From Phaeosaccion multiseriatum (taxonomy: Eukaryota > Ochrophyta, other classes), in contig OZ218959.1 in assembly GCA_965112735.1 (NCBI GenBank), positions 496,001 to 560,000 of the forward strand: 64,000 bases of DNA, read 5' to 3'. Shown one piece after another: positions 47,224 to 59,229 of the stretch. Made by a program: the position numbers and the translations under genes. Within the stretch, counting starts at the first letter, position 1; every line of letters begins with the position of its first letter. The notes beneath the pieces were generated by a model. The model made no database searches. It was not told where the DNA came from and saw nothing but the letters and a program-made list of their open reading frames with translations.

Positions 47224-48724
47224 CGACACACATGCCACGAAAGCGAGTCCACACGAGAAAGACGGGGACCAAGTCGTTAGTCGACGTTTAGACACACTGC
47301 AAGACTTGCCCCCAAGAGCGGCTGAGAATGCGTGTGCGTGCGGTGATGGCCGCTCTCCTCCTCTCTGGCTGCACCCGGCCGTCGTCACTCGTGCCTCCGT
47401 CTCTCGCTTCTCCTCCTCCTCCTCCCCCCCTCCCCTCCCCTCCCCTCCCCTCCCCCTCACCTCATTCAGCTCATCGCTAATGTCCAGCTTGTGCGCATCA
47501 AACAGAAAGAGGATGAGGTCGCTTCTGTCGGCAAACCAACGCGTCACCTCGGCGAAATTGTAGCTCCGCTGCGAAAGACGGCCCACGACAGAGACAGAGA
47601 AAGGCGACAGCAGTCAAACACACATCGAGAGGCGAGAAAGGCAACTTACCGTGTACGTGCACAGAGTAATCCCGCCTTCCCTACCTTGCACTTTTGCATC
47701 TCGCCAGAGGAGAGCACTCCAGGGGTGTCCACCACGGTGATGCCCTCCAAAAAGGGCGAGGTACACACTGTCGTGGAGGGGGGGGGGGGAGGAGCAGAGA
47801 GACTGTGAGGACCGCTCAGCGCAGCTCAGCTCAGCTCAGCAGCAGAACAGTACAGCACAGCACAACACACCACAGCAGAGCAGACGAAGGCCACAACTCT
47901 GCCACCCGACTCTCTTACCCGACGCCTGGAGCTTGTTTAGAAAGCCGGAGCCGTACTGGCCCAGACCAGCGTAGGGGAGGTTCGCGTCCACCGTCAGTGT
48001 GTTACCGTCCACTGGCCCCTCCTCGTCGCCGTGCATAATCACCTGAGTGCCGGGGAGGAGGAGGGAGAGGGAGGAGGGAGAGGGAGGCGAGGGGGCATTG
48101 GGATGAAGAGGGCCTTCCAGAATGTGGTGCCAAGGCAACCTTTTGCCTCACTCACCATGAACTTATCCGAGGTCGGCTCGGGACCAATGTTGATGTTGGG
48201 ATGGTCCCTCTGGAGCAGGTGGCGGATCAGCTGAAGAGGAGGAGCAGAGGTAGGGCAGAGAGAGACTGTCAGAGCCAGCCTTCAACACACCGTTTGTGAT
48301 CTCCACCTGCACATTGAGTGCTCAATGTCCGGGTCGAGATGTCCTGGACCCATTCACGCAGTCTACCCTCAGGCTGCTCACCGTGGTCTTGCCCGTGGAG
48401 TACGCGCCGATGACGAGGATGTGGCTCTTGGAGGAAATCTCGTTGTCGCTCAACACGCCGGAGCCGTAGTGGAAGTCACCGAAGCTAAACGCGTCTTCGA
48501 TTGGCCGGAGCTTGGCACTGGAGGGAGAGTCACAAGCAGCGTCAGCCGGGTCGTTACTCTCATTCTTCCCTCAGGCAATACAAAGATAAGAGAGGGGAGG
48601 GAGAAGAACGAAGGACGGTTTTCCCTTACCTGTACACGTCTTTCAGGCCGTCGATAACGGCGTGAGATGTATGATCTCTTTGATGGACTTGGAAGCGCTC
48701 ATCCTTGCTCTTGCTGCTGTCCAT
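44342..48724 (-). CDS. EHD-type dynamin-like ATPase without EH domain, C-terminal membrane anchor
   Basis: Membrane-remodelling ATPase of the EHD/dynamin family, acting in endocytic traffic. Exons 48724-48630, 48517-48382, 48230-48156, 48042-47919, 47767-47685, 47568-47461, 47187-47043, 46638-46581, 46193-46118, 45998-45969, 45775-45701, 45430-45209 and 44959-44342 join in phase to give 614 residues. P-loop GAYSTGKTT at about 69-77, MHGDEEGPVDGNTL, switch II DTPGVLSSGE, DLILFLFDAHKLDISDE, base-recognition VLNKADQ, then VYGALMWSLGKIFSSPE, VYVGSFWDEP and the helical LPKRSAVKKVNEIISRAKM typical of EHDs. The usual EH (EF-hand) domain is missing at both ends. Instead exon 13 adds a Cys/Gly patch, one hydrophobic segment ALLWMALVLVLGGLGALF (about 454-471) and a long Ala/Glu/Gly-rich tail. 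EH-less EHDs are known in some protists; a transmembrane tail is unexpected. Confidence 0.92.
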
Positions 48725-48982
48725 GGTGCACCTCAACGGAGCTTTGTGTGGGCTAAACACCCCTCTCCCATCGACACATCGTTCAAATCTATCTTCGATT
48801 TTTGAAATCGATAGCTCGATATTTTTGAAACCGTCATTTTTTGTTCCCCCCGCCCCCCCCCCCCCCCTCTCCCTCTCTCTTCTCTCTCCTCCCCTTTCAC
48901 TCTCTCTCTCTCTCTCTCTTTAGGATGAAGCCCTGCACCACCATGTCCGTCCGCTGGTGAAGATCTTGAAGCCATTTAATAC
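48725..48982. promoter_or_regulatory. shared 5' region of the divergent EHD and LRR genes
   Basis: 258 bases between opposing start codons, containing an AT-richer block (48785-48843) and then a C run and (TC)n. Assigned by position only. Confidence 0.35.
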
Positions 48983-51900
48983 ATGGTGTTCGCCCAGCAC
49001 CAGGGTGCGGCAGCGCCCACGCTGATCACGACCCTTCGTGCCGGAAGCTCGTGTCCGAGTGGACCCATAGCCTTGGGGGACGCTGGTGCCGCACGTCGCA
49101 GCCCCCCCAAGAGACAGCGCCAGGGCCATGGGAAGCACCAGAAGCCAGCACTACAGTGCCCTCCGGTCCAGCTCCGCTGGCAAGTCGAGCTGGGAAGCCG
49201 AGACAGATTCGTCTACCCTTCGCTCCATCTGGAGAGGGAATTTGTAGACGAGGAGGAGGAGGACCCTGGCGTTCCAGAGACGACAGTGCTGTCGCGACCC
49301 GGCCTGGGTCCCCGCTTCAGCTCGCGGCGCCTCCTGGCGGCGGACTCGACGGGGCTCGAGGTGATGCTCGAGCAAGTCGAGAGCGCAGGTGGGGGGATTG
49401 CGCTTCAGCAGGAGGGCACCATCGAGGAAGAGGGGGGGGTCGAAGAGGAGGGATCGAGCAGCGCCGATACGAAAAGGCGGGATGCGGGGGAGGGTGGGCG
49501 TGAGGAGGAGGGGCAAGGGCACGGGATACGAGCAGGGATGGAGGAGCTCATCGGCGCCGGTATGCGAGGGGAGGAGGTGGACGTCACTGCCTCTGCGAGG
49601 GGGGTGACCGGCGGTGGGAGTATAAACAGTCACTCGAGTTGCGACGGGTACGTGACGTGGGGAGGGTGCGCGAGACCGAACCCCTGTGTGCGGCTTCTCT
49701 CTCGTTGTCTTTTCATTTCTGTGCCAATCCATGCCTCCTTGGACTGACTGACTGATTCCCTGATTGATTCCCTGATTGATTCCCTGACTCATTCCCTGAC
49801 TCGCTTTGAATTGCACGACCCCGACACCACCCATTGACCCCATTCGCACCCCCTTCATTCACAGGGGTCGGTCGGGGCACAAGGTCGCGGCAGGAGGGGG
49901 GGCAGGGGGGGCTTTCTGGAAGCTGCAAGTGGTGGAAGGCGGCAGACGTTCTCTCGAGTGGGAGGAGTACATGAGCATTGCCGAAGGGGAGCTTGGGGAG
50001 CGCAGCAGACGGAGGGACGGGGCGCGCGGCAGGGGGGGCAGGGGGGGTGGGCAGACCAAGGAACAGCAGCATGGGGAGGGAGCGGGCTCCGGGGGCGGTG
50101 GGCTGAGTCACGCGAGGGACTTGGAGGAGGAAGGTGGGCACACGCGGGGCCTCCCGACTGTCGCACATGCAGCAGGCGGACGTACTTGCTTCCTGGCCTG
50201 TGTGGCGGTTTCCCCTGGAGCACGATGAATGAAAGTCTGTGCTTGAACAACCAACCGTTTGCTCTTTCTCTCCCCTCCTCTCCCTCTACCTCTCTTGCCC
50301 CTTTCTCTCTCTCTCCAGTCGCAGCCACCGAGTTGACCGACGCGCAGGGCAAGGGGGAGCAGCTGCTGAGGAGAAACATGAAGGCCATTGCCAAAGACGG
50401 TTTCGTTCGGTAAGATTGACTAGGCGCCGCAGGGAGGGAGGGAGGGAGGGAGGGAGGGAGCGGCATAGGAAAAGGTCTCCTAGCGGCTGGGTGAGGGGGG
50501 GGGGCAGTCCTACGCGGGGTGCGCCTACATTCTCTTGCCGTGGAAAGGGGAGAAGCAGCTCAACAGTCTCCCACCCCTCTATTTCTCTCTCTCCCTCTGT
50601 TGGTGCGCGTGTTCCTTCCTCCCCCCCTCTCTGCGCCCGTACGTGTGCGTATGTACTTCCCTCCCTCCCTCCCTGTATATGTATACGTGTGTATGTGTGT
50701 GTCCATCCCTCCCTGTCGCTCCCCAGGCCTCTGCTTGGGCACACGTTGTGTGTATCTGACAAAGTCGCAGACGCCCACGCAGCGCGGCAATTCAGAGAAA
50801 TGGTACGGGCGGAAAGCTGACGCTGTATGTCGATGCTGAATGTCGATGCTGATGTCGATGCTGAATGTCGACGATATCAATGTCTTCTCCCGCGCCTCCT
50901 CTCTACGGTCGCCCGTCCCCGTCGATCAACGCTCCCCCTCCTCCTACTCCTCTTTCTCCTCCTCGTTCTGCCTCCTCCCCCTCCTCCTTCTCCTCATGGT
51001 TCTGCCTCCTCCCCCTCATCCTTCTCCTCCTCCTCCTCCTCCTCCTCCTCCTCCTCCTCCTCCTCCTCCTCCTCCTCCTCCTCCTCGTCCTACCTCCTCC
51101 CCCTCCCGTCACGTTTGTTCTCAGGTACGGAGACGGACTACAAGGCCACACACCGCGGGGGGTGCCCTGTCTCTATCTCTGTCTCTGTCTTCGTCTCTGT
51201 CGCTCGGAGAGGGGTCTGACAAACCAGGAGAAGCGGCCACTGAAACTCGCACTGAATTTGGCACAAAGACTGAAACTCGCACTGGCCTTGGCGGAGACGG
51301 ACGCCCCGCCACCACGGGGAGCGCTTTCTCTCTCGGCAGAAGCCATGACGGGGACGGGAGCAGCGGAGAGCCGCCCACTTCGGCAATAGGCGCAGGTGTG
51401 TGCTGTGGTTTGGCGGTGGTCCTGTCTCGCTGTGACTTGCATTGCATCTGCCGGCCGTGGCCAGCAAGGGGAATAGCGCAACGCTATGCCTATATATGCC
51501 TCTCTCTACTCTTGTCTGCCCCAACGCCTCTACTCTACCCATACGCCTCTGTCTGCTCAGCTCTGCACACACTACTCTCCCCTCTGCTGCACTCTGCTGT
51601 ACCCTGCTCTGCTCTGCTCTGCTCTGCTCCTGCAGGCCCAGCAAAGAATCCCCCCCTCCTCTCCAGGGGCCCCTCTCTGGCGGGCACTCTCGCCAATCTC
51701 GGCAGCCATCTGGGGGAGGACCCCTACACGGGAGGTGAGGGGCTGCCAGTTGGGCATGGCGCAGGCGTATGGGCAGGCGCATGGGCAGGCGCATGGGCTG
51801 GGAGGGGGTGCAAAGTTAAGAGTAGAGGCATATGGGCTGGGGGGAGGCATAGTTAGAGTAGAGGTATATGGGCTGGGGGGGGAGGTATATAGTCAGAGTA

Positions 51901-54700
51901 GAGGCATATGGGGGGGGGGGCATAGTTAGAGTAGAGGCATATGGGCTGGGGGGGAGGTATATAGTTAGAGTAGAGGCATATGGGCTGGGGGGAGGCATAG
52001 AGTAGAGGCATATGGGCTGGGGGGAGGCATAGTTAGAGTAGAGGTATATGGGCTGGGGGGGAGGTATATAGTTAGAGTAGAGGCATATGGGGGGGGAGGC
52101 ATAGTTAGAGTAGAGGCATATGGGCTGGGGGGGAGGTATATAGTTAGAGTAGAGGCATGTGGGCTGGGGGGAGGCATAGTTAGAGTAGAGGTATATGGGC
52201 TGGGGGGAGGCATAGTTAAAGTAGAGGCATATGGGCTGGGGGGAGGCATAGTTAAAGTAGAGGCATATGGGCTGGGGGGGAGGCATAGTTAGAGTAGAGG
52301 TATATGGGCTGGGGGGAGGCGTATGGGCAAGGCATACGGGTAGGCATGGGGGGCTGGAGGCAGGAGGCGCTGGGGAAGAACTGCACAATGGTGTTGCTAT
52401 CACTGCGTCGTAAAGCCTTGTCCACCCATCTCCTTCCATTCCCTCCCCTCCCCTCCTAACTTGTGCTGTGTCTTGTGCGGTTGCTGGGCGAGAGCAGTCC
52501 AGCAGGAGGGCACGGGGGAGCAGCCCAGGGGAGGAAGCGGGGCCATTGTGTTTCTGCAAGAAGCGTGGGGGGGGGGCCACCAGCCAGACGCAGCAGCAGC
52601 CGCCGCTAGGGAGGGCCCTCCGAAGGCTGCTGCTGATGATGCTCCTCCTGGGGACGGACAAGAGGGTGAGACTTGTTTGGAAGGGGAGCACGGGCAGGAG
52701 CGGTCTGCAAGAAACTTGTCCAAGGCGCAGAGTAACGCCCCGGGCAAGCAAAGGTACGCGAGGGTCTGACGAGGGGGAGGGAAGAGAAGACGACGTGGCT
52801 CTCTGCTGTTCCGGTCTGCAAGGAAGGCCTTCTCCTGTTCCTTCTCATGGCCGGCGGGGTTTCGCTCTACTGTCTCCCGACGGGTGTGTCTCGTGCCCCT
52901 TGCTCCAGTCTCCCGCTCGTGTCCCCTTGCTCTCATCTCTCCCTCTACTCTCTCACTCTGCTGTCTCGCTTCGCTTGCGCCTTTCCTGCCGTGTGCCCGC
53001 TACCTCTCTACCCTACCCTCTTCTCGTGCCCCTCCTCCTCTGTCCCCCCGTGTGCATCCCCCTCATGCAGGTACAAGGTCTTCCGTTACGGTGACGACAC
53101 CGGAGTGCTCCGAGCCAAGGCAGCACTGCGCTACTTAGAGACGGCATCGCACAAGGTCAAGAGAAGAGCGCACTTCGACAGAGCGCAGAGGCAGCAAAAC
53201 TCAATGAGGCAGCAGCAGCAGCGCCTGCAGGTCCGTGCGGGTGTGGGTGCGTACGTGCGTGCGTGTATGCGTGTATATCGTGTGTGCATGTGTGCGTGCG
53301 TGTATGCTTTTATGTGCGTGTGCGTGTGTGTGTGTGCGTGCGTGCGTGCGTGGCCAAGCCCGATCCCACGTCCAGGACTCGACCGTCACTGCATGACCTC
53401 ACGCCTCGCCTATCCTTGCGCGGGACTTGCCCTCGCAGACCATCGTCTCTGACCTTTGCTTGTCCCCTCTCTCCCTCTCTACCTCCCTACCTCTCCGGCC
53501 CTCCCTCTCTCTGCGCGGTTCAGCTGCAGAGGAAGCGTCACAAAGAAGCCCTGGCTCGAGCCCTTCTCCCCTCCTCCCCGCGCACCGAAGGTAATTCATT
53601 CATTCATGCACTTCTGAGCAAGCTTGGGGGGTTGTGTTGGGCCTCCATCAGGTGACATGCACTGATCCTCGATCGATCCTCGCAATGTTCAATGTTCGGT
53701 TGGCCTCACTTTTGTTGTTCCTCCCTCTTTCTCACTTGTGTAACCGTTGTACCCTCTGCTTGTCCTTGCTCGCTTCTATCACGGACAGCCCGCCGCCTCT
53801 TCAACGAGTGCAAAGAGGGCACGGGGAGAGAGCTTGCACCTGACAGGGATCACAATGCGAACATCTATAAAGGCCTCCTCTGCTCGCAGGGGGGCAGGGG
53901 CAGGGGCAGCGGGGTGGGGGGGCGGCAAGGGGGGGAGGGAGGGAGGGAAGGGGGGAGGGGCGGCAGGGGGGGCAGGGGGGCGGGGGCCATGCTGCGCTTC
54001 AAGAGGGCCAACACCTTCTCACACGTGCACGCACACTCGAGGGGGGGTGCGAGGGGTGCGCTGGGTACTGAGGTGATCGAGGAGGGAAGTGGCAGCGACG
54101 GGGAGGGGGAGGGGGATGGGGAGGGGCGTCTCGCAGAGACGGAGCTGAGAGGCGGAGCAACACTAGCAACGAGACAGGAAGGCACGCACACAGGGAGGGG
54201 GGCGAGGGGAGCAAGGGGAGCGAGGGGAAGGCCACGCACGGCGCCGGGTAGACACACGCGACACACAAGCGCACCTCACTTCGAGGAGGTGCAGCGGTTG
54301 ACATTTGGGAGGGGGGAAGGAGGAGCAGAGGCGGGCCAAAGAGGAGGAGTCCAGTCGGTGAGTGGGAGGAGGGCGGTGGAGGGGGTAGGGTATGGTAGGG
54401 TATAGCTACATACACATGCACACACAGGTAGACACAGTAGTAGACCCACAGACACACACATTTACACACAGACGTACAGAGACACACACAGAAGTGCACG
54501 CACACACGCGTACACACACATACAACACGCACACACACACACGCGCGCGCGTCCACACACATACAACATACACACACACGCGCGCGCACAAGCAGCTTCG
54601 TCGCCTGCCTACCTCGCCAGCCACTCAGCCACTCAGTTCTCTTACTGCTGCCTCGCCTCCCCCCCCTCCCCCGTCCCCTTTTCCTCCTCCTTCCCTACCG

Positions 54701-54735
<35 letters not shown>

Positions 54736-56556
54736 CTGTCGGGGGGTGCCTCAGGCCGAGCACGACGGCCGTTACGCAGGCGAGCACTGCAAGAAGCGCT
54801 TCCTCTCTTTGGTGCGCAACCACGTCGGCCCCGCCCATGACCATGACGAGGAGGCAACAGACAAGTCGCCCGAGGCACATCAGCCTAAGGCACATGAGGC
54901 CAAGACAAGTGAGAAGGCCCCTCCTGCTGTTGGGGGTAAGGCGCGGCCAGCGACGGCCTTCGCCTCTTCATCCTCCTCCTCCTCCTCCTCCTCCTCCTCC
55001 TGCAGAGTAGGCAGAGTGAGCAGGGGGGGCAGAGGCGAGAGTCCTCGGGAGGCGTTTGTGCTGTCGTGCATGGGCCAGCGCTTCGTGCCTGAGCCCATCC
55101 CACTGAAACTTTCAAGGGCCGTGCAGCAGCAGCACCAGCACAAGTACGACAGCAGCAGCAGCAGCAGCAGCCATAGGGGAAGCAGCGGCAGTCAGAATGG
55201 TAGCAGCGACAACAAGAGACTGGCCGTAACAGCCCCACACACACACACACACGCGAGGTACGGTGTCGCTCTGCACCCGAGGGAGGGTCCGGCAAGAGCG
55301 TCGCAGAGGGTGCCGCAGAGGGCAGGTTCGGCGTTGGGCCTTTCTCTCTTTGTCCTGACACCTCTGTCCCCTTCGCTCTATGCCTCTCTGTGTGTGTCTC
55401 TCTCTCTCGCTCTCTCTCTCTCTGTCTCGCACCCTGTGTGCTCCTTTCTCTCTCTATATCTGTCCTGACACCCCTGACAGCAGCAGCGGCCTTGACCCTG
55501 CCTTTGAAGGCCTTGCCCTCGATAAGGCAGGCTTTGGCCTTGGAGACGACCGTGGCCTCTGCCTCGCCCCTGCCCTCCGCACCCTCCCCCGCCTCAAGGC
55601 AGTGGACCTCTCCTGCAATAGGCTGACTGAAAGATCCCTCGTACCGCTCATCAGAGCTCTCGATGCACGCGTGGACCGGCAGGCAAGTGAAGGGAGGGGA
55701 GGGGAGGGGGGGGGGGGGGTCGTGGTTCGACGTTACTTTCGCCTGCTGCTAGACTGTTGGCTGTTGTCCATTGTCCGTTCGTGCGGACGCTGTTTCTGCT
55801 GACGCACTACTCGTTATTGACGCTTGGCACTAAGATATACTAAGTATACCACACCAACATACTCGAACAGGTCGGATTGCTCAAACAACGAAAGCAAGAG
55901 GCCCTGCAGGGAGGGAGCACGGAGGACACCAGCAGGGAGGGTAGCAGCGAAGGTCTCATCATGCCTCTGGAGCTTCTCGTGTTGAGCGGCAATCGCTTGG
56001 GGCTGGGGGGCGCCTCTGCCGTTGCGAAACTCTTGGGCAAGAGCCGTCACCTCAAAGTGCTCAAGCTTGAAGGTCCGTCAAAGCGTCAAGACCCCTCGGG
56101 TCTCCTCCCCTCGGGTTCTCTACCCACCGGGGGCTGCCAATCCGCCTGCTCTCTCCCTCCCTCCCTCTCTGCTTTGCTTGCTCTGAAGCCTCTGAGGCGG
56201 GGGGAGCGTTGCGTCTCGCTCCAGCCGCCCCTTCCTTCGTTCGAGCAGACGATAGATGCCCACTCATGCCCACTCACGCCCATTCTCATCCCCTCAGGCG
56301 TAGGCCTGACCAACAAAGGCCTGCTGAGTTTCCACGCCTGCTCGGAAATCTCGCTGGGTCTGCAATGCCTCTCCCTGGCCCACAACCAAATCACAGGTGG
56401 GCGACTGTCCAGACAGTGTAGTGCATGGTGCACTTGCAATTCCCCGCATCCTCCGTGTCGACACGTCCTTGTCTGACACGATATCGAAACTTCTGTGCCT
56501 ACTGCAAAGGAGCACCCTCTCAAGACTCGAACCCCTTCCCTTCCACTCATCTTCTC

Positions 56557-56597
<41 letters not shown>

Positions 56598-58455
56598 GCA
56601 ACTCTCCCACCCCTCACCCCCCCCCCCCCGGATACCCGTCCACTGCCATCCCGCTCCCATCAGGCGAGGAGGGCGGTTCTTCCCTGGTGCATCTTCTGCT
56701 CGATCTGTCTGCTCTGAAGGAGCTAAGTGTGGCGTGGAACAGTCTCAACAGCCCGGGCCTGCACCTCCTTGCCGACTTCTACAGCCAGCAGAACAAGGAA
56801 TACGGTAAGTAGGTGGTGTCAGGACAGTGGGGGGGGGGGGTGTTAGGACAGTAAGTCGTGGGTGTATGTGTGTAAGGATGATATGACACGTGGGTGGGAG
56901 CGAAATCGCCAGGGAAGGAAGGACAGGGGAGTACGCCGGCAGATGGGCAGGCAGGCAGATAGGCATATCGGCAGGCAGGCAGGAATATGGGCAGATGGGA
57001 AGCTGCGTAGCTCGGCTCGCGCATCTCCAAGCCCAGAGCGAAGGCCGAAGCCGGCTTGCCTTGACCCCGTCATCTCTCTGCCCCCCCCCCTCTGCTCTCT
57101 CTCTCTCTGTACCACCAGTGACTCTGGAGCACATTGACGCGTCCTTCAACCTCAGCGGCGCGGAGCGTCAGCCTGCCTCGATCGGCGCAGGCCCGGGGGG
57201 GGCAGGCCCGGGGGGGACAGGCCCCGGGGGAGGCTCAGCTTCAGCTTCAGCTTCATCAGCCTTAGCCGCACTGGTACTGTCTCTCTCTGCACTTCCCTCC
57301 CTCACGGCGCTCTCCCTCAGGGGCACGAACACGCACACGCACTCGACCCGGGAGGGCTCCCCAGCGGTGCAGCTGCTCGCGGACTGGATCGGCCGCCCCA
57401 CCCGCCTCAGACACTTGGACCTTTCCGGTGCGTGCGTGCGTGCGTGCATGTGTGCGTGCATGTGTGCGTACGTGTTATGTTTGCGTTCGTACGTGCGTGC
57501 GTGCGTGCGTGCGTGCGCCACCCAATGTCCAATACCCAGTGCCCAATACCTGATACCCAATACTCTATGCCCAATAACACCTGATGCGCCGCAGAGAGCG
57601 CTCTGAGTGAGGTCGAGGGCCTCTGCCTGCTGCGCGCTGTCCTCTTGGCAAGTGGCCCGGGAGGGAGTGCCCCTGGGTGGGCGAGCATCCAGAGCCTTGA
57701 CCTAAGCGGCTGCCCCCTGCAAGTTAGCAAAGACAGTAAGTCAACAAAGACCGCCCCGAGGGGCCCCGAGGCGAAGGGGGGAGAGGAAAGAAGACCTCTG
57801 AAGCTTCACCCCTCTCGATGGAGCGCCCAGCCCCCCCCCCCTTTCCTCCCCTGCCTTACCCCCGCCCCCCTCCCCCCCCCAACCCAACCCACCCAGGTCA
57901 AGTCTGCGCGACTCCGGGCCTGAAAGCCACCCAGCCGCCGCTGGAGCAGTCAACAGCGGAGCAAGAGGCTGGCCTCTCTCCGGAGGGAGGCACTACAGCA
58001 GCAGTCGGTGATACGGAGGTCACAGATGCGAACGCAGACAGGCTGTCCATCATGATGCCGTCAGACGAGGCGCTAGAGGTAGGTTCAGCAGACAACAGAG
58101 ATGTGGCAGAGATGTGCCTGTTCAGCAGAGCTTTGTGTCGGTTCAGCAGAGCTTTTGTAACGGTTCTGGTGCTAGGCTGCCGCTGGTATGGCTGCACGGC
58201 CGACCCCAGCTAGCCATGATCTGGCTGACCACCACCCCCCTCCCCTCCACCGCCCCCTCCCCCTCCCCTCCGCTCTGGTGTGATCTGCCTTGCCCGTATG
58301 AGCAGAGGACGCGGAGGGTGGTGCGGAGCGACCACACCGAGCGACTTGTCGATCGTCTCCTCACCATGTGCCTACCTACCCTCTCTCCCAGCCCTGGCTG
58401 CCCCTCCGACCCTCCCCACCCTCCCCTAGCGCCCTACCCAGCCACACACCGGTAG
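48983..58455 (+). CDS. large leucine-rich-repeat (RNI-like) protein, unknown function
   Basis: Exons: 48983-49647, 49865-50133, 50319-50409, 51125-51161, 51212-51395, 51636-51734, 52498-52753, 53071-53230, 53524-53590, 53789-54357, 54755-55257, 55481-55682, 55871-56072, 56298-56396, 56664-56804, 57119-57427, 57595-57735, 57897-58078, 58306-58455: 1441 residues, phases closing throughout. The first ~970 residues are mostly disordered, Gly/Arg/Glu/Ser-rich, with conserved-looking islands YKVFRYGDDTGVLRAKAALR and a Gln/Arg coiled-coil helix (QRQQNSMRQQQQRLQLQRKR). From about 970 come ribonuclease-inhibitor-like repeats: LPRLKAVDLSCNRLTERSL, LELLVLSGNRLGLGGASAV, LQCLSLAHNQITG, LKELSVAWNSLNSPGLHLL, LEHIDASFNLSG, LRHLDLSG and IQSLDLSGC. 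No membrane segment or enzyme domain. Intron 12 uses a GC donor (CAG|GCAAGT at 55683). The tiny exon 51125-51161 and its 50-bp intron are the least certain part. Confidence 0.8.
50995..51090 (+). repeat. (CTC)n microsatellite in an LRR-gene intron
   Basis: CTC run of about 70 bases (51020-51090), with interrupted copies upstream, leading to the 3' splice site at 51124. Confidence 0.9.
51750..52335 (+). repeat. minisatellite in an LRR-gene intron
   Basis: Some fifteen units of roughly 35-45 bp built from GTAGAGGCATATGGGCTGGG and GGGAGGCATAGTTAGA. Neighbouring copies alternate GGCATA/GGTATA and vary in the G-run length. The array fills most of the intron 51735-52497. Confidence 0.92.
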
Positions 58456-59229
58456 GACTAGCTTGAAGCAGGGGCAGGTTCTTCTCGCTTCTTTTTTATC
58501 TTAGCTTTGCTTCTTTTTCTTTGCTTGAGCGAGGGACAGCTTTGCTTCATTTTTGAGCTTGACTTGCTTAGTACAAAAATGGTCATTGCTAGGGCACTTC
58601 GCTCACAGAGACAGCCATGCAACTCAACTGCAACGAGACTGTGGCACTTCTACTTCTTGTTGTTGCCCCTCTTGCTCGAGGCAGGCCTTTGGTCCTCGCT
58701 CCCCTTTCTTGTCGACCCTTGGCCCTTAGCCACCCCTCCTCCTCGTCGAAGTCCGGGTACGCCTGAGTCAGTAAAAAAAGTCGGTCAGTCACAACATCAA
58801 CCAGTCGAAGTCATGATTGAGGGTCGGAGGGAGGGAGGGAGGGATGCATGTGGATCGAGAAAGGAAAAAGCACGGAAACGAGAAAAATAAATATTTTCCC
58901 AAGTCAATGACGTTACTTTTTGACGAAAAACTCCTCGTGGACAGAGGACTTGGGTTGGCACGCTTTGGCCTAGGAGCCAGTGTATGCGCGTGGTTGTGTA
59001 GGCGCTGAAGGAATTCTGTCGGTGGCAGAGGTTGTAGCTTGTTTCGTGGGGCAACGCGAGCAGTGGCAGTGGCAGAAAAATAAAAAGAAAGAAAGAAAAA
59101 AAGGAAAGAAGAAAAGATACAAAGATACCGTCCCCTGGTGTTCCGACTCGCTGAGCCCTCTCCCCTCCCCCCACACTCCCCCCTAGTTCCCTTCAGTGCT
59201 TGTAGCAAGAAGACAAGTCGGCGCTCATC
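58456..59229. other. intergenic region before the NAT transporter
   Basis: 774 bases, the first half with CTTTGCTT-type pyrimidine blocks and the second with an A/G-rich block (59080-59125) about 110 bases before the start codon. No gene recognised. It should hold the 3' end of the LRR gene and the promoter of the transporter. Confidence 0.5.

Noticed and set aside
49151-49858. Minus-strand 235-codon frame opposite the first LRR exon
   Set aside because: The plus frame splices in phase through all following exons; the minus frame is low complexity with no partner exons.
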